Origin: Actinomycetota bacterium | GTDB taxonomy: Bacteria; Actinomycetota; Acidimicrobiia; Acidimicrobiales; Poriferisodalaceae | Reading direction: 5' to 3' | Length of the DNA stretch: 10,151 nt | Assembly: GCA_013151655.1 (NCBI GenBank) | Contig: JAADHX010000350.1 | Location: 1 to 10,151, forward strand | In this document: piece by piece, positions 1 through 6,620 of the stretch | Layout: every line of letters begins with the position of its first letter | Position numbering within the stretch: position 1 is the stretch's first letter | Position numbers and translations under genes: made by a program | Notes under the pieces: generated by a model | Seen by the model: the letters and a program-made list of their open reading frames with translations, nothing else | The model's database searches: none | What the model was told of the DNA's origin: nothing

Positions 1-520
1 GCGAACGAAGGCGGTGGAGGTTGCCGAACGGTTCTATACCAAGGCGCCGGACAACCCAGTTGGCTGTCGCTTCAAACGACTTGATGACTGGAGCCGCGAC
101 GGTTCCGTACACGACTAGCGCTGGAGAAAGCGCCGAAGCGACGGGTTCGGGTTTGGTAATCGCCAGATTCTTGGGTACGAGCTCACCAAGCACCATGTGC
201 AGGACGGTTGCCACAAGCAGCGAAAGAACAGCTACCGAGGTGGCGCCCTCGTTGATGCCCGGAATAGCTGCGAGGCTCTCGCCGAACGCGTCCTCGGCCA
301 CGAAACCCAGCAGCAACGCAGAAACGGTTATCCCGATCTGCGCGCCAGACAGGTGGAAGCTAAGCCGCTTCATGAGCGTGATGACCAACCGCGATCGCCT
401 GCTGTCGATCGCGGCCAGTTTGGCGGAATCTGACGCAACCAGCGCGAACTCGCCAGCAACAAAGAATGCGTTAAATGTGATCAGAACAGCTACTGCGAGC
501 AGTCCTAGCCAGCCGTCGAT
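1..520 (-). CDS. CNNM/HlyC-CorC family membrane protein (DUF21 domain), C-terminus outside the window
   Basis: The minus strand reads open from 520 to the window edge (173 codons) and encodes an N-terminal CNNM (DUF21) domain. Family hallmarks are the first helix ending NAFFVAGEFAL (residues 17-27), LSGAQIGITVSALLLGFVAE around residues 54-73, and HMVLGELVPKNLAI near residues 110-125. At least three hydrophobic membrane segments are visible. Members usually continue with two CBS domains and a CorC/HlyC C-terminal domain, which would lie beyond base 1. The family is linked to Mg2+/Co2+ or other cation transport; haemolysin is a historical name. The start is odd. An in-frame TGA lies five codons before Asp2, and no ATG, GTG or TTG occurs before codon 45, which is past the first helix. 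The best-placed codon is ATC at 520-518, 7 nt after GAGG. The family call is firm; the start is not. Confidence 0.88.
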   Translation of the reverse strand, partial: MDGWLGLLAVAVLITFNAFFVAGEFALVASDSAKLAAIDSRRSRLVITLMKRLSFHLSGAQIGITVSALLLGFVAEDAFGESLAAIPGINEGATSVAVLSLLVATVLHMVLGELVPKNLAITKPEPVASALSPALVVYGTVAAPVIKSFEATANWVVRRLGIEPFGNLHRLRS

Positions 521-527
521 GGTGCAT

Positions 528-531
528 CCTC
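528..531 (-). promoter_or_regulatory. Shine-Dalgarno GAGG for the CNNM gene (ATC start)
   Basis: On the minus strand GAGG (531-528) is followed by 7 nt and then ATC (520-518), normal ribosome-binding geometry for an initiation codon. An ATG directly after the GAGG (527-525) is in the wrong frame and reaches a stop at 471. Confidence 0.45.
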
Positions 532-578
532 AGAGGGGTTAGTGAAGCTCGCCAGTTTGACGATCCAATACGTCGAGC

Positions 579-584
579 AGTGTA
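579..584 (-). promoter_or_regulatory. Possible -10 element (TACACT) for the CNNM gene
   Basis: TACACT on the minus strand fits the actinobacterial -10 consensus TAnnnT. It would start transcription near 572 and leave about 50 nt of leader before the CNNM start. No good -35 is visible. It lies inside the longer GTG-start reading of the MarR gene, which favours the shorter MarR start. Confidence 0.35.
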
Positions 585-593
585 GCGAAGAGC

Positions 594-604
594 ATGCGAG
601 GCAT
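594..604. repeat. Small inverted repeat ATGC-GAG-GCAT upstream of the MarR gene
   Basis: A perfect 4-bp inverted repeat with 3-bp centre sits in the divergent promoter region, 9 bp before the TACCCT hexamer of the MarR gene. MarR proteins bind palindromes in such positions, so it may be part of an operator, but it is short enough to be chance. Confidence 0.22.
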
Positions 605-613
605 TTTGTTCGA

Positions 614-619
614 TACCCT
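614..619 (+). promoter_or_regulatory. -10 element (TACCCT) for a leaderless MarR start
   Basis: TACCCT matches TAnnnT and is separated by exactly 6 nt from ATG 626, so transcription would begin at or next to the A of the ATG. There is no Shine-Dalgarno sequence before this ATG, as expected for a leaderless message. The same spacing precedes the genes at 5838 and 10055. No clear -35 is seen. Confidence 0.45.
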
Positions 620-625
620 CACGAA

Positions 626-1084
626 ATGTCAGCTGCCCCAGAATCAACTGCAAGCGCTGGAGAACCGCCGCGCCCTGTGCAAGCGGTATTCGCGGCAGCA
701 CGCCTGGCCAGGCACCTCGAGCTGGCGCTGGCCGGTGTCGAGCTAACCCTGCCTCAGCTACGGCTACTCATCTTCTTGGCTGAGAGACCTGGCGCGGCTA
801 AACAGTTGGCCAGCCGAACGCAGGTGCGGCCACCATCGCTGACCGCGCTGGTCGATGGATTGGCTCAGCGAGGTTTAGTCGAACGAAAGCCCGATCCCGA
901 CGATGGTCGCAAGATACAACTGGTCATGACCCCCGCTGGCGAGTCGGTTCTCGATGCCGGTGTTCGAGCTTGCCAGACCAGGCTCGAACACATCGCCGAC
1001 TATCACCGAGAAGCCGACGCCATGGATGCGCTGTCGAGTTGGGTCGGAGCATTAGACGGTTGGCGCGCTGAGAACTCGCCGTGA
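626..1084 (+). CDS. MarR-family transcriptional regulator
   Basis: A winged-helix regulator of the MarR family. Counting from ATG 626 it has 152 residues, the usual MarR size; the frame is open further upstream to GTG 542 (180 residues), but the extra 28 residues are not family-like. The DNA-binding part runs from TLPQLRLLIFLAERPG through the recognition helix region RPPSLTALVDGLAQRGLVER. The wing DPDDGRKIQLVMTPAG contains the characteristic D-x-R motif. MarR proteins are dimers that usually repress nearby efflux or stress genes and release DNA on binding a small phenolic or drug-like ligand. The stop overlaps the GTG of the first exporter subunit (GTGA, 1081-1084), so translation is probably coupled. 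Inference: it controls the exporter and itself, and perhaps the divergent CNNM gene. Confidence 0.88.
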   Translation: MSAAPESTASAGEPPRPVQAVFAAARLARHLELALAGVELTLPQLRLLIFLAERPGAAKQLASRTQVRPPSLTALVDGLAQRGLVERKPDPDDGRKIQLVMTPAGESVLDAGVRACQTRLEHIADYHREADAMDALSSWVGALDGWRAENSP

Positions 1085-2994
1085 GTCGCAGTGGCGGCCA
1101 TCGGCCGAGCACAAATTCGAGCCCGTACGAGCCGCTCGCGCCACACATCGATGAACCCTCGGTAGATGTCTGGATCGACGCCGACACCGACCTGGGGTGG
1201 ATTCGACGGCTCGCTCCGCTGCTGCGCACACACCGGGTTCCCCTCGTGGCCTCGCTGGTTACAGCCGTACTGGCCATGCTCATTGGCGTTAGCGTTCCCC
1301 TGATCTTGCGGGCCGCCATCGATCAGGCCCTCGATGCCGAAACTCGCGACCTCGAACCGCTCGTTATCGCGCTGGTAGTCCTTGGCGCGATCCGAGCTTT
1401 GCTTACGTTCGTCTACCGGTACGGGCTGTACGCCATTGCCTTCAAGCTCGAACACCAGATGCGCACCATCCTTCAGGATCATCTGTCGCGGCAGTCGTTC
1501 GCGTTCTTCGACCGGGTGCAGTCCGGCCAGATCATTAGTCGGGCCAACTCAGACATTCGCTCGATCCAACTGTTCCTGGCGTTCGTGCCACTGATGGCGG
1601 TGCAATTACTTAGCTTCGCCCTTGCGCTCGCCATCATGCTCAACACCAACGTGCTGCTGACGTTGATCGCGTTGGCCCCGATGCCTGCGGTCTTTTTCAT
1701 GGGCAAACACATCCGCGACCTGATCTTCCCGCAGTCGTGGATCATTCAAGCCAGGCAGGCCGAGATCGCCACGGTGGTCGATGAGAGTGTCAACGGCGTA
1801 CGCGTGGTCAAGTCGTTTGCAGCCGAAGAACGCCAGATTCAGGAACTGGCGAAGGCGTCGCTGCGCCTGAAATGGATCAGTTTGCAACTGCATCGAGCCA
1901 GGGCGAACTTCAATCCGATTATCGAGAATTTGCCACGTCTTGGTCTGGCGCTGGTCTTGCTTTATGGCGGTTTGCAGGTCATCGACGGCAACCTCACTAT
2001 TGGCGATCTGGTTGCCTTCAACATCTACATCGTTGTGCTCCAGGCCCCGTTCCGGTTTCTCGGGATGATTCTCATCATGGGTCAGAGGGCTAAGGCATCG
2101 GCCGGGCGGATCTACGAGATCCTCGACGAGCCAATAGCGCTATTCGATCGTCCCGGCGCGGTAGACCTAGTCGAACCTGAGGGCCGAGTCGAGTTCGTCG
2201 ACGCCACGTTCGCTTACGGCACCGAGGTGATCGGCGGCGCTGAGGGGGCACGCACCGAGTCAGTGATCAAGAACCTCGACTTGTTGATCGAGCCAGGAGA
2301 GCGGGTGGCGATCGTTGGGTCTACTGGCTCTGGCAAGTCGACCTTGCCACGGCTGTTGCTACGTTTTTATGATCTTCAATCGGGTTCGGTGAAGGTCGAC
2401 GGGCACGACGTTCGGGATCTAACCGGCGCGAGCCTTCGCCACGGAGTGGGCATGGTCCCCGATGAGCCGTTCTTGTTCTCGGCCTCGGTCCACGACAACA
2501 TCGCCTACGCCATCCCTACCGCGAGCCGCGCCGACGTCGAGAGCGCCGCCCGGTCAGCTCGAGCGCATGGTTTCATCGAGAACCTCTCTGACGGCTATGA
2601 CACGGTAGTTGGCGAACGAGGCTACGACCTGTCAGGCGGCCAGCGCCAACGCATAGCGATCGCCAGAACACTTCTCGCCAACCCGAAGATTCTCGTGCTC
2701 GATGATGCGACGAGCGCCATCGACGTACAGGTTGAAGCTGAGATCCATGAGGCCCTCGACGCGCTGCTGAAAGACCGAACCACCATCATCATCGCCCACA
2801 GGCTCTCGACCATCGGACTAGCCGATCGAATCGTGTTGCTCGACAATGGTCGCATCATCGCCGACGGTACTCATGCCGAACTCATCGCCACCGAGCCGAG
2901 GTACCTAGAGATCCTCGACTCCGGCCCAACGGCCGATGCTCCAGCCCAAAGCGGCCCAATCCAAACCGGCCCAATCCAAGAAGGCGCGCTGTAA
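1081..2994 (+). CDS. ABC exporter half-transporter, subunit 1 of a heterodimer (degenerate ATP site)
   Basis: A 637-residue fused permease-ATPase of the multidrug type. Residues about 50-340 form the six-helix type I exporter domain, and 365-615 the nucleotide-binding domain. Walker A is GSTGSGKS (413-420), the signature LSGGQ is intact (517-521) and the H-loop His is 573. Two key positions deviate. The Q-loop reads MVPDEPFLF with Asp461 in place of Gln, and Walker B reads LVLDDATS with Asp542 where the catalytic Glu normally sits. These mark the degenerate half of a heterodimeric exporter; the partner is the next gene. The GTG start overlaps the MarR stop (GTGA), and the stop overlaps the partner's ATG (TAATG), giving tight coupling. 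The C-terminal tail is Pro/Gln-rich and carries a short DNA repeat. Substrate cannot be told from sequence; a drug or lipid is likely given the MarR and TetR neighbours. Confidence 0.93.
   Translation: MSRSGGHRPSTNSSPYEPLAPHIDEPSVDVWIDADTDLGWIRRLAPLLRTHRVPLVASLVTAVLAMLIGVSVPLILRAAIDQALDAETRDLEPLVIALVVLGAIRALLTFVYRYGLYAIAFKLEHQMRTILQDHLSRQSFAFFDRVQSGQIISRANSDIRSIQLFLAFVPLMAVQLLSFALALAIMLNTNVLLTLIALAPMPAVFFMGKHIRDLIFPQSWIIQARQAEIATVVDESVNGVRVVKSFAAEERQIQELAKASLRLKWISLQLHRARANFNPIIENLPRLGLALVLLYGGLQVIDGNLTIGDLVAFNIYIVVLQAPFRFLGMILIMGQRAKASAGRIYEILDEPIALFDRPGAVDLVEPEGRVEFVDATFAYGTEVIGGAEGARTESVIKNLDLLIEPGERVAIVGSTGSGKSTLPRLLLRFYDLQSGSVKVDGHDVRDLTGASLRHGVGMVPDEPFLFSASVHDNIAYAIPTASRADVESAARSARAHGFIENLSDGYDTVVGERGYDLSGGQRQRIAIARTLLANPKILVLDDATSAIDVQVEAEIHEALDALLKDRTTIIIAHRLSTIGLADRIVLLDNGRIIADGTHAELIATEPRYLEILDSGPTADAPAQSGPIQTGPIQEGAL
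2952..2979 (+). repeat. Two-copy 15-bp tandem repeat in the subunit 1 tail
   Basis: CGGCCCAATCCAA occurs at 2952-2964 and again at 2967-2979, a period of 15 bp (5 codons), encoding SGPIQ-TGPIQ near the end of exporter subunit 1. It keeps the frame, so it looks like slippage in a tolerant tail. Confidence 0.75.
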
Positions 2995-3191
2995 TGGGTA
3001 TGGGACCACCGCCTGGGTCACCGTTCGGTGGACCGGGCAGCACCCAGACATCTGCGGCTGCGGGGCTTCCGTTTGCTGGGGTTCCGTCTGAGCTGAAAGA
3101 GATGGCAGACAAGGTGCTCGACCGCGAGCCCGAACATCTCGACCCTGACGTGTCGTTCGATCCGGTGCATGTTGGAACCGCGGACCACTAA
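2994..3191 (+). CDS. N-terminal piece of ABC exporter subunit 2, cut off by a frameshift
   Basis: This 65-codon frame starts at ATG 2994, sharing one base with the stop of subunit 1 (TAATG), with AGAAGG 9 nt upstream as ribosome-binding site. It encodes a Gly/Pro-rich leader (MGMGPPPGSPFGGPG), then LPFAGVPSELKEMADKVL and an acidic EPEHLDPDVSF segment. This is the cytoplasmic N-terminal extension known from actinobacterial exporter subunits, which should run on into the elbow helix and first membrane helix. Instead the frame stops at 3189-3191. The missing continuation (RGPLTIAKLFAGRKLAL) is found one frame back from about 3179. Restoring one C at the CC of 3178-3179 would fuse the two pieces into about 666 residues. 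It is therefore best read as part of the gene at 3203-4993, not as a separate small protein. Confidence 0.8.
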   Translation: MGMGPPPGSPFGGPGSTQTSAAAGLPFAGVPSELKEMADKVLDREPEHLDPDVSFDPVHVGTADH

Positions 3192-3202
3192 CGATCGCGA
3201 AG

Positions 3203-4993
3203 TTGTTCGCCGGTCGAAAGTTGGCCCTGGCCGGAGCCGTGCTGCTCCTTGTGATCGAGACCATCACCATGCAGGCTGGTCCTGCGCTAACCCAGATTGG
3301 CATCGATCGAGGCATCCGCGAGCGCGACAAATCGACTCTCGTCGTGGTCGTAGTCGTGTTTGTTGCCCTGGTTTTACTGAACGCGATTGTCAATCGGGCC
3401 CGCATCATTTGGACGACTCGGCTTGGCGAAGAACTCATGTATGGGCTGCGGGTGCGGGTGTTTAGCCACTTCCAACGCCTGTCACTCGACTGGTACACCG
3501 AATCCAAGGCCGGTGTTCTGCTAAGCCGAATGACGAGCGATATCGACGCCATCACCCAGTTAGTAACCGATGGGTTCACCAACCTGCTGATCCAAGGCCT
3601 GACCTTAGTTGTGGTCACATCGGTGCTTCTCGCGTACGACGTGAAGCTGGCGCTGATTGTTCTGCTAGTGGTAGTGCCGCCGCTAACCATCAGCACTCTC
3701 TGGTTCCGATCGGCTTCCGAACGCGGCTACGACGCTGTGCGCGACGCAATAGCGAACGTCTTGGCCGACCTATCGGAGAATCTTGCGGGTGTGCGGGTGG
3801 TCACGGCGATGAACCGCCGCCGGTACAACGCTCAGGTTCATCGCGGGGTTGTCGGTTCGTACCGCGATGCCAACCTGTACACGGCGAAGATCGGCGCGGT
3901 TTATGGTCCATCTTCAGAGGCCGTCGGGGCTTTGGCCCAAGCGATTGTGTTGCTTGTTGGCGGCCGAGCTGTCCTAAACGGAAGCCTCGAGCTTGGTGAG
4001 TTGGCCGCGTTCGTCCTGTATGTGACGGTGTTCTTCGCGCCGATCCAGCAGTTAGTTCAGCTCTATAACACTTACCAACAGGGCACGGCGGCGATGCGCA
4101 AACTGTCCGACATCCTCGATACCGAACCCGGTGTCACCGAAAGTGTCGACGCGGCCATTCTGCCTCCTATCGAAGGGGCAATCCGACTGGCCGACGTTTC
4201 GTTCAACTACCGTCAAACAGCACCGACTGGCCAGAGCGCCGACAGCTCCGATGCTGAAGAATCGAATACTGAGGTGCTGAGCAACGTGACGCTCGACATT
4301 GCTGCGGGCGAGACCTTCGCACTAGTGGGACCCACCGGTGCGGGAAAATCAACGATCGCCAAGCTGGTGACCCGGTTCTATGACCCCACCAAGGGGCAAG
4401 TGTTCATCGATGGCCACGACCTCGCTAACGTGAGCCAGCGGTCGTTGCGAAGCCAGTTGGGCATCGTGCCTCAGGAGCCTTTCCTGTTCGGCGGCACGAT
4501 TCGTGACAACCTCATCTTTGCGAGACCAGACGCAACCGACGATGAGCTCGTTGAAGCCATCACCCTGGTGGGTCTCGTGGATCTTGTCGATCGGCTACCC
4601 GACGGCATCGACTCGTTGATTCACGAACGAGGCACAGCCCTTTCGGCTGGCGAACGCCAGCTTCTGGCGCTAGCCAGAGCGTTCTTGTCCAGACCTCGAG
4701 TTCTGGTCCTCGATGAGGCGACCTCATCGCTCGATCTTCAATCCGAGGCCCGAGTCGAAGCCGCCCTCGACGTGCTGCTCGAGGGACGCACTGCGGTGAT
4801 CATCGCCCACCGTCTGGCCACGGCTATGAAAGCCGATCGAATAGGAGTGATTGTCGAAGGCCGCCTCGTCGAACTGGGAACTCACGACGAACTTGTCGCG
4901 GCGAACGCAACGTACGCGTCGATGTTCGCGACGTGGACATCGCACATGCCACCGGACGGCCAGCCCAACTCCTACAGCCAACCACAGGTATGA
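3203..4993 (+). CDS. ABC exporter half-transporter, subunit 2 of a heterodimer (main frame; catalytic ATP site)
   Basis: The frame is open from 3149. The first usable start is TTG 3203, giving 596 residues, with no good ribosome-binding site. The true N-terminus is probably encoded at 2994-3191 in another frame. The six-helix exporter domain fills residues about 5-290 and the ATPase domain 320-580. Counting from TTG: Walker A GPTGAGKS 376-383, Q-loop Gln424 in VPQEPFLFG, Walker B LVLDEATS with Asp504 and catalytic Glu505, H-loop His536. The signature deviates to LSAGE (480-484). An intact Walker B with a weak signature is exactly complementary to subunit 1, so the pair would have one hydrolytic and one degenerate ATP site. 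If translation resumes at TTG 3203, 11 bp after the upstream stop, the product keeps the first membrane helix and might still work. If not, the exporter is inactive, or the shift is a sequence error. Confidence 0.9.
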   Translation: MFAGRKLALAGAVLLLVIETITMQAGPALTQIGIDRGIRERDKSTLVVVVVVFVALVLLNAIVNRARIIWTTRLGEELMYGLRVRVFSHFQRLSLDWYTESKAGVLLSRMTSDIDAITQLVTDGFTNLLIQGLTLVVVTSVLLAYDVKLALIVLLVVVPPLTISTLWFRSASERGYDAVRDAIANVLADLSENLAGVRVVTAMNRRRYNAQVHRGVVGSYRDANLYTAKIGAVYGPSSEAVGALAQAIVLLVGGRAVLNGSLELGELAAFVLYVTVFFAPIQQLVQLYNTYQQGTAAMRKLSDILDTEPGVTESVDAAILPPIEGAIRLADVSFNYRQTAPTGQSADSSDAEESNTEVLSNVTLDIAAGETFALVGPTGAGKSTIAKLVTRFYDPTKGQVFIDGHDLANVSQRSLRSQLGIVPQEPFLFGGTIRDNLIFARPDATDDELVEAITLVGLVDLVDRLPDGIDSLIHERGTALSAGERQLLALARAFLSRPRVLVLDEATSSLDLQSEARVEAALDVLLEGRTAVIIAHRLATAMKADRIGVIVEGRLVELGTHDELVAANATYASMFATWTSHMPPDGQPNSYSQPQV

Positions 4994-5100
4994 ATCATCG
5001 TTCAGCGTTGGACTGCTACCCAATCATGAGGAGGAGAATCATCGTCTTTAGTCGTGCGCATGAAGTAAAACTAGGTACTTCCTGTAGAGGAGGACCATGA
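4990..5100 (+). CDS. Possible 36-residue linker ORF between exporter and TetR gene
   Basis: An uninterrupted frame runs from ATG 4990 to TGA 5098-5100. Its start overlaps the stop of exporter subunit 2 by four bases (ATGA, 4990-4993), and its stop overlaps the TetR ATG by four bases (ATGA, 5097-5100). The peptide begins MNHRSALDCYPIM and is basic, with RRR in the middle and no domain I know. There is no good ribosome-binding site at 4990; an in-frame ATG lies at 5026. If translated, it would carry ribosomes from the exporter to the TetR gene. Both overlaps could be chance, and the strong ribosome-binding site and inverted repeat before TetR argue that TetR is also expressed independently. Confidence 0.25.
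   Translation: MNHRSALDCYPIMRRRIIVFSRAHEVKLGTSCRGGP
5062..5081. promoter_or_regulatory. Inverted repeat, candidate TetR operator
   Basis: GAAGTA (5062-5067) and TACTTC (5076-5081) form a perfect 6-bp inverted repeat around an 8-bp centre, a 20-bp span. It lies just upstream of the TetR ribosome-binding site (AGGAGG, 5088-5093). Size, symmetry and position fit an autoregulatory operator for a TetR dimer. It overlaps the AT-rich stretch where a promoter would be expected, although no clear -10/-35 pair can be named. Confidence 0.5.
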
Positions 5101-5807
5101 ATCGGTCTCAGCGAAGAAGACTTCGAACTCAGGTCTCGCTACTTGCGGCGATTCGATACGAGCTGTCGATTAATGCTGTCGACAGTGTGATTGTGCATGA
5201 CGTAACCGAGCGCGCCGATGTCGCACTTGGAACTTTCTACAACCACTTCGACGACAAGGCGGCTGCGATCCAGACGCTTGCCAGAGTTGACACGCTAATT
5301 CTCGGCCGCCACGTCGCTGAGATCGCGGCAGAGTCGCCGGATAATCACCGCTGGGCGACCGCAACGGTTGTCGTGCTGGTGCAACGGGCGTCGGTCGATC
5401 GGGTTTGGGTCGCTTCGTTAGCTTCATTGGTTAACGCGGGCCAGTTTCCGACCGCGGCCGCTATGGAATTCTTGGAGTCGATACCGGGTCGTACCGGTGA
5501 AATTCAGAATCAACGGGCCTGGCGCGTGCAGGTCTTTGTCAGCGTTATGCGGGGAATGATCCACCATCTGGCCGCGCATGGGTTCGACGGTTCCATCGAG
5601 GAGCGAATCACGCTCGGCGTGCGCAGCATTCTTGGCGGGTTGGCCGTCGACCAAGACGTCATCACCGCCGAAATCGAGTTCGCCACGGCAGTACCGCTGC
5701 GCACCGAGTGGCCAGACGATGACGAGACGATTCTCACCGATGAAACGCTCCACGAAGCCGTAGGTTTCGTGATCCCCAGTAGCAGCGAAACGAACGTCAC
5801 CAACTAG
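5097..5807 (+). CDS. TetR-family transcriptional regulator
   Basis: A 236-residue regulator with the TetR DNA-binding domain at the N-terminus. The helix-turn-helix covers about residues 31-51 (VIVHDVTERADVALGTFYNHF), followed by the usual DDKAA at the start of the next helix. The remainder is the helical ligand-binding and dimerisation domain, ending in a long acidic tail; at 236 residues it is slightly longer than typical members. The ATG is well supported by AGAGGAGG just upstream. TetR proteins are mostly repressors released by small ligands, often of neighbouring efflux pumps. It lies directly downstream of the exporter in the same direction, with a palindrome at 5062-5081 that could be its own operator. 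Control of the exporter is inferred from position. Having both a MarR and a TetR gene around one exporter suggests two inputs. Confidence 0.9.
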   Translation: MNRSQRRRLRTQVSLLAAIRYELSINAVDSVIVHDVTERADVALGTFYNHFDDKAAAIQTLARVDTLILGRHVAEIAAESPDNHRWATATVVVLVQRASVDRVWVASLASLVNAGQFPTAAAMEFLESIPGRTGEIQNQRAWRVQVFVSVMRGMIHHLAAHGFDGSIEERITLGVRSILGGLAVDQDVITAEIEFATAVPLRTEWPDDDETILTDETLHEAVGFVIPSSSETNVTN

Positions 5808-5825
5808 GTCGGATCGCCTAGGGCC

Positions 5826-5831
5826 TACGCT
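5826..5831 (+). promoter_or_regulatory. -10 element (TACGCT) for a leaderless ABC ATPase gene
   Basis: TACGCT fits TAnnnT and ends exactly 6 nt before ATG 5838. The ATG has no ribosome-binding site upstream. This predicts a leaderless transcript starting at the ATG and a promoter independent of the TetR gene 30 bp upstream. Confidence 0.45.
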
Positions 5832-5837
5832 TGCCCG

Positions 5838-6620
5838 ATGGCTCTTATCGCCTCGCTTCGCGGATTATCAGTTGTGCACGATGGTCGCACAGTGCTTGGA
5901 CCCTTGGACTTCGATGTGGAGTCTTCGTCTCGTTGGATCGTGCTTGGGCCGAACGGCTCTGGCAAGACTTCACTCGTTAGGGCCCTCTCGTTACAAACCC
6001 ATCCATCGACGGGCACGGTCGAAGTTCTCGGCGAACGGTGGGGTCACACCGATGTCCGCGAGCTTCGAAAGCGGATCGGGCTGGCTAGCGCGGCGTTGCG
6101 CGAACAGCTCCGTCCTCAGCTTCGAGCCGTTGATGTTGTGGTGACCGCCAAGAACGCTGCGCTCGAACCGTGGTGGCATCGGTACGACGACGCCGACTAT
6201 GCCCACGCTGTTGGCTGCCTGGATCAACTGGGTATGGGAGGTTTCGCCGAGCGCCAGATCGAAACGCTGTCGTCGGGCGAGCAACAGCGAGTCCTCTTGG
6301 CGAGAACTCTAATGACCGAGCCTGGTCTAGTGATCCTAGATGAACCGGCCAGTGGCCTAGATCTGACCGGACGCGAACAGTTAGTGACCGCGTTGTCGGG
6401 TTTGGCTAGAAGCACAGATTCGACTCCGATGGTGTTGGTGACTCATCACCCCGATGAGATTCCCCCTGGCTTTAACCAACTGCTGTTGCTCCGTGAGGGC
6501 ATGCCGGTGTACTCGGGCCCACTCGAGGAAGGCATGCAGGACGATCTTTTGAGCGCGACGTTCGGTCTGGCACTGAAAGTCGAGCGACGACGCGACCGAT
6601 ACTTAGCCTTCGCTAGTTGA
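5838..6620 (+). CDS. Stand-alone ABC transporter-type ATPase (YlmA/ModF-like)
   Basis: A single nucleotide-binding domain of 260 residues without membrane helices. Walker A is GPNGSGKT (37-44), the signature LSSGEQQR starts at residue 144, Walker B is LVILDEPASGLD with Asp168 and Glu169, and the H-loop is VTHH with His203. The usual Q-loop Gln is not obvious: the segment reads IGLASAALREQL, similar to my recollection of the YlmA/ModF-like group. The motif set otherwise indicates an active ATPase. No permease or binding protein is encoded beside it, so its partner is either elsewhere or absent; a substrate cannot be assigned. It is preceded by its own candidate promoter. Its 3' end overlaps the convergent M23 peptidase gene by 18 bp. 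Confidence 0.87.
   Translation: MALIASLRGLSVVHDGRTVLGPLDFDVESSSRWIVLGPNGSGKTSLVRALSLQTHPSTGTVEVLGERWGHTDVRELRKRIGLASAALREQLRPQLRAVDVVVTAKNAALEPWWHRYDDADYAHAVGCLDQLGMGGFAERQIETLSSGEQQRVLLARTLMTEPGLVILDEPASGLDLTGREQLVTALSGLARSTDSTPMVLVTHHPDEIPPGFNQLLLLREGMPVYSGPLEEGMQDDLLSATFGLALKVERRRDRYLAFAS

Noticed and set aside
21..542. 173-residue plus-strand open frame
   Set aside because: It is the antisense of the CNNM gene, which has clear family motifs; the plus-strand product is Ser/Thr/Ala-rich with no domain.
1003..1482. 159-residue minus-strand open frame
   Set aside because: Antisense to the MarR and exporter subunit 1 genes; charged low-complexity text only.
3149..3191. Programmed -1 ribosomal frameshift in the exporter
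   Set aside because: No slippery heptamer in the only interval where both frames are open; a one-base C loss explains the shift more simply.
2905..3696. 263-residue minus-strand open frame across the exporter junction
   Set aside because: Lies opposite both exporter genes; low-complexity Arg/Thr/Ser text without motifs or start signals. Its length comes from codon bias on the other strand.
5804..5821. CTAGG/CCTAG hairpin after the TetR gene as terminator
   Set aside because: Only five pairs with an 8-nt loop and no T-tract; it also overlaps the expected promoter of the next gene.
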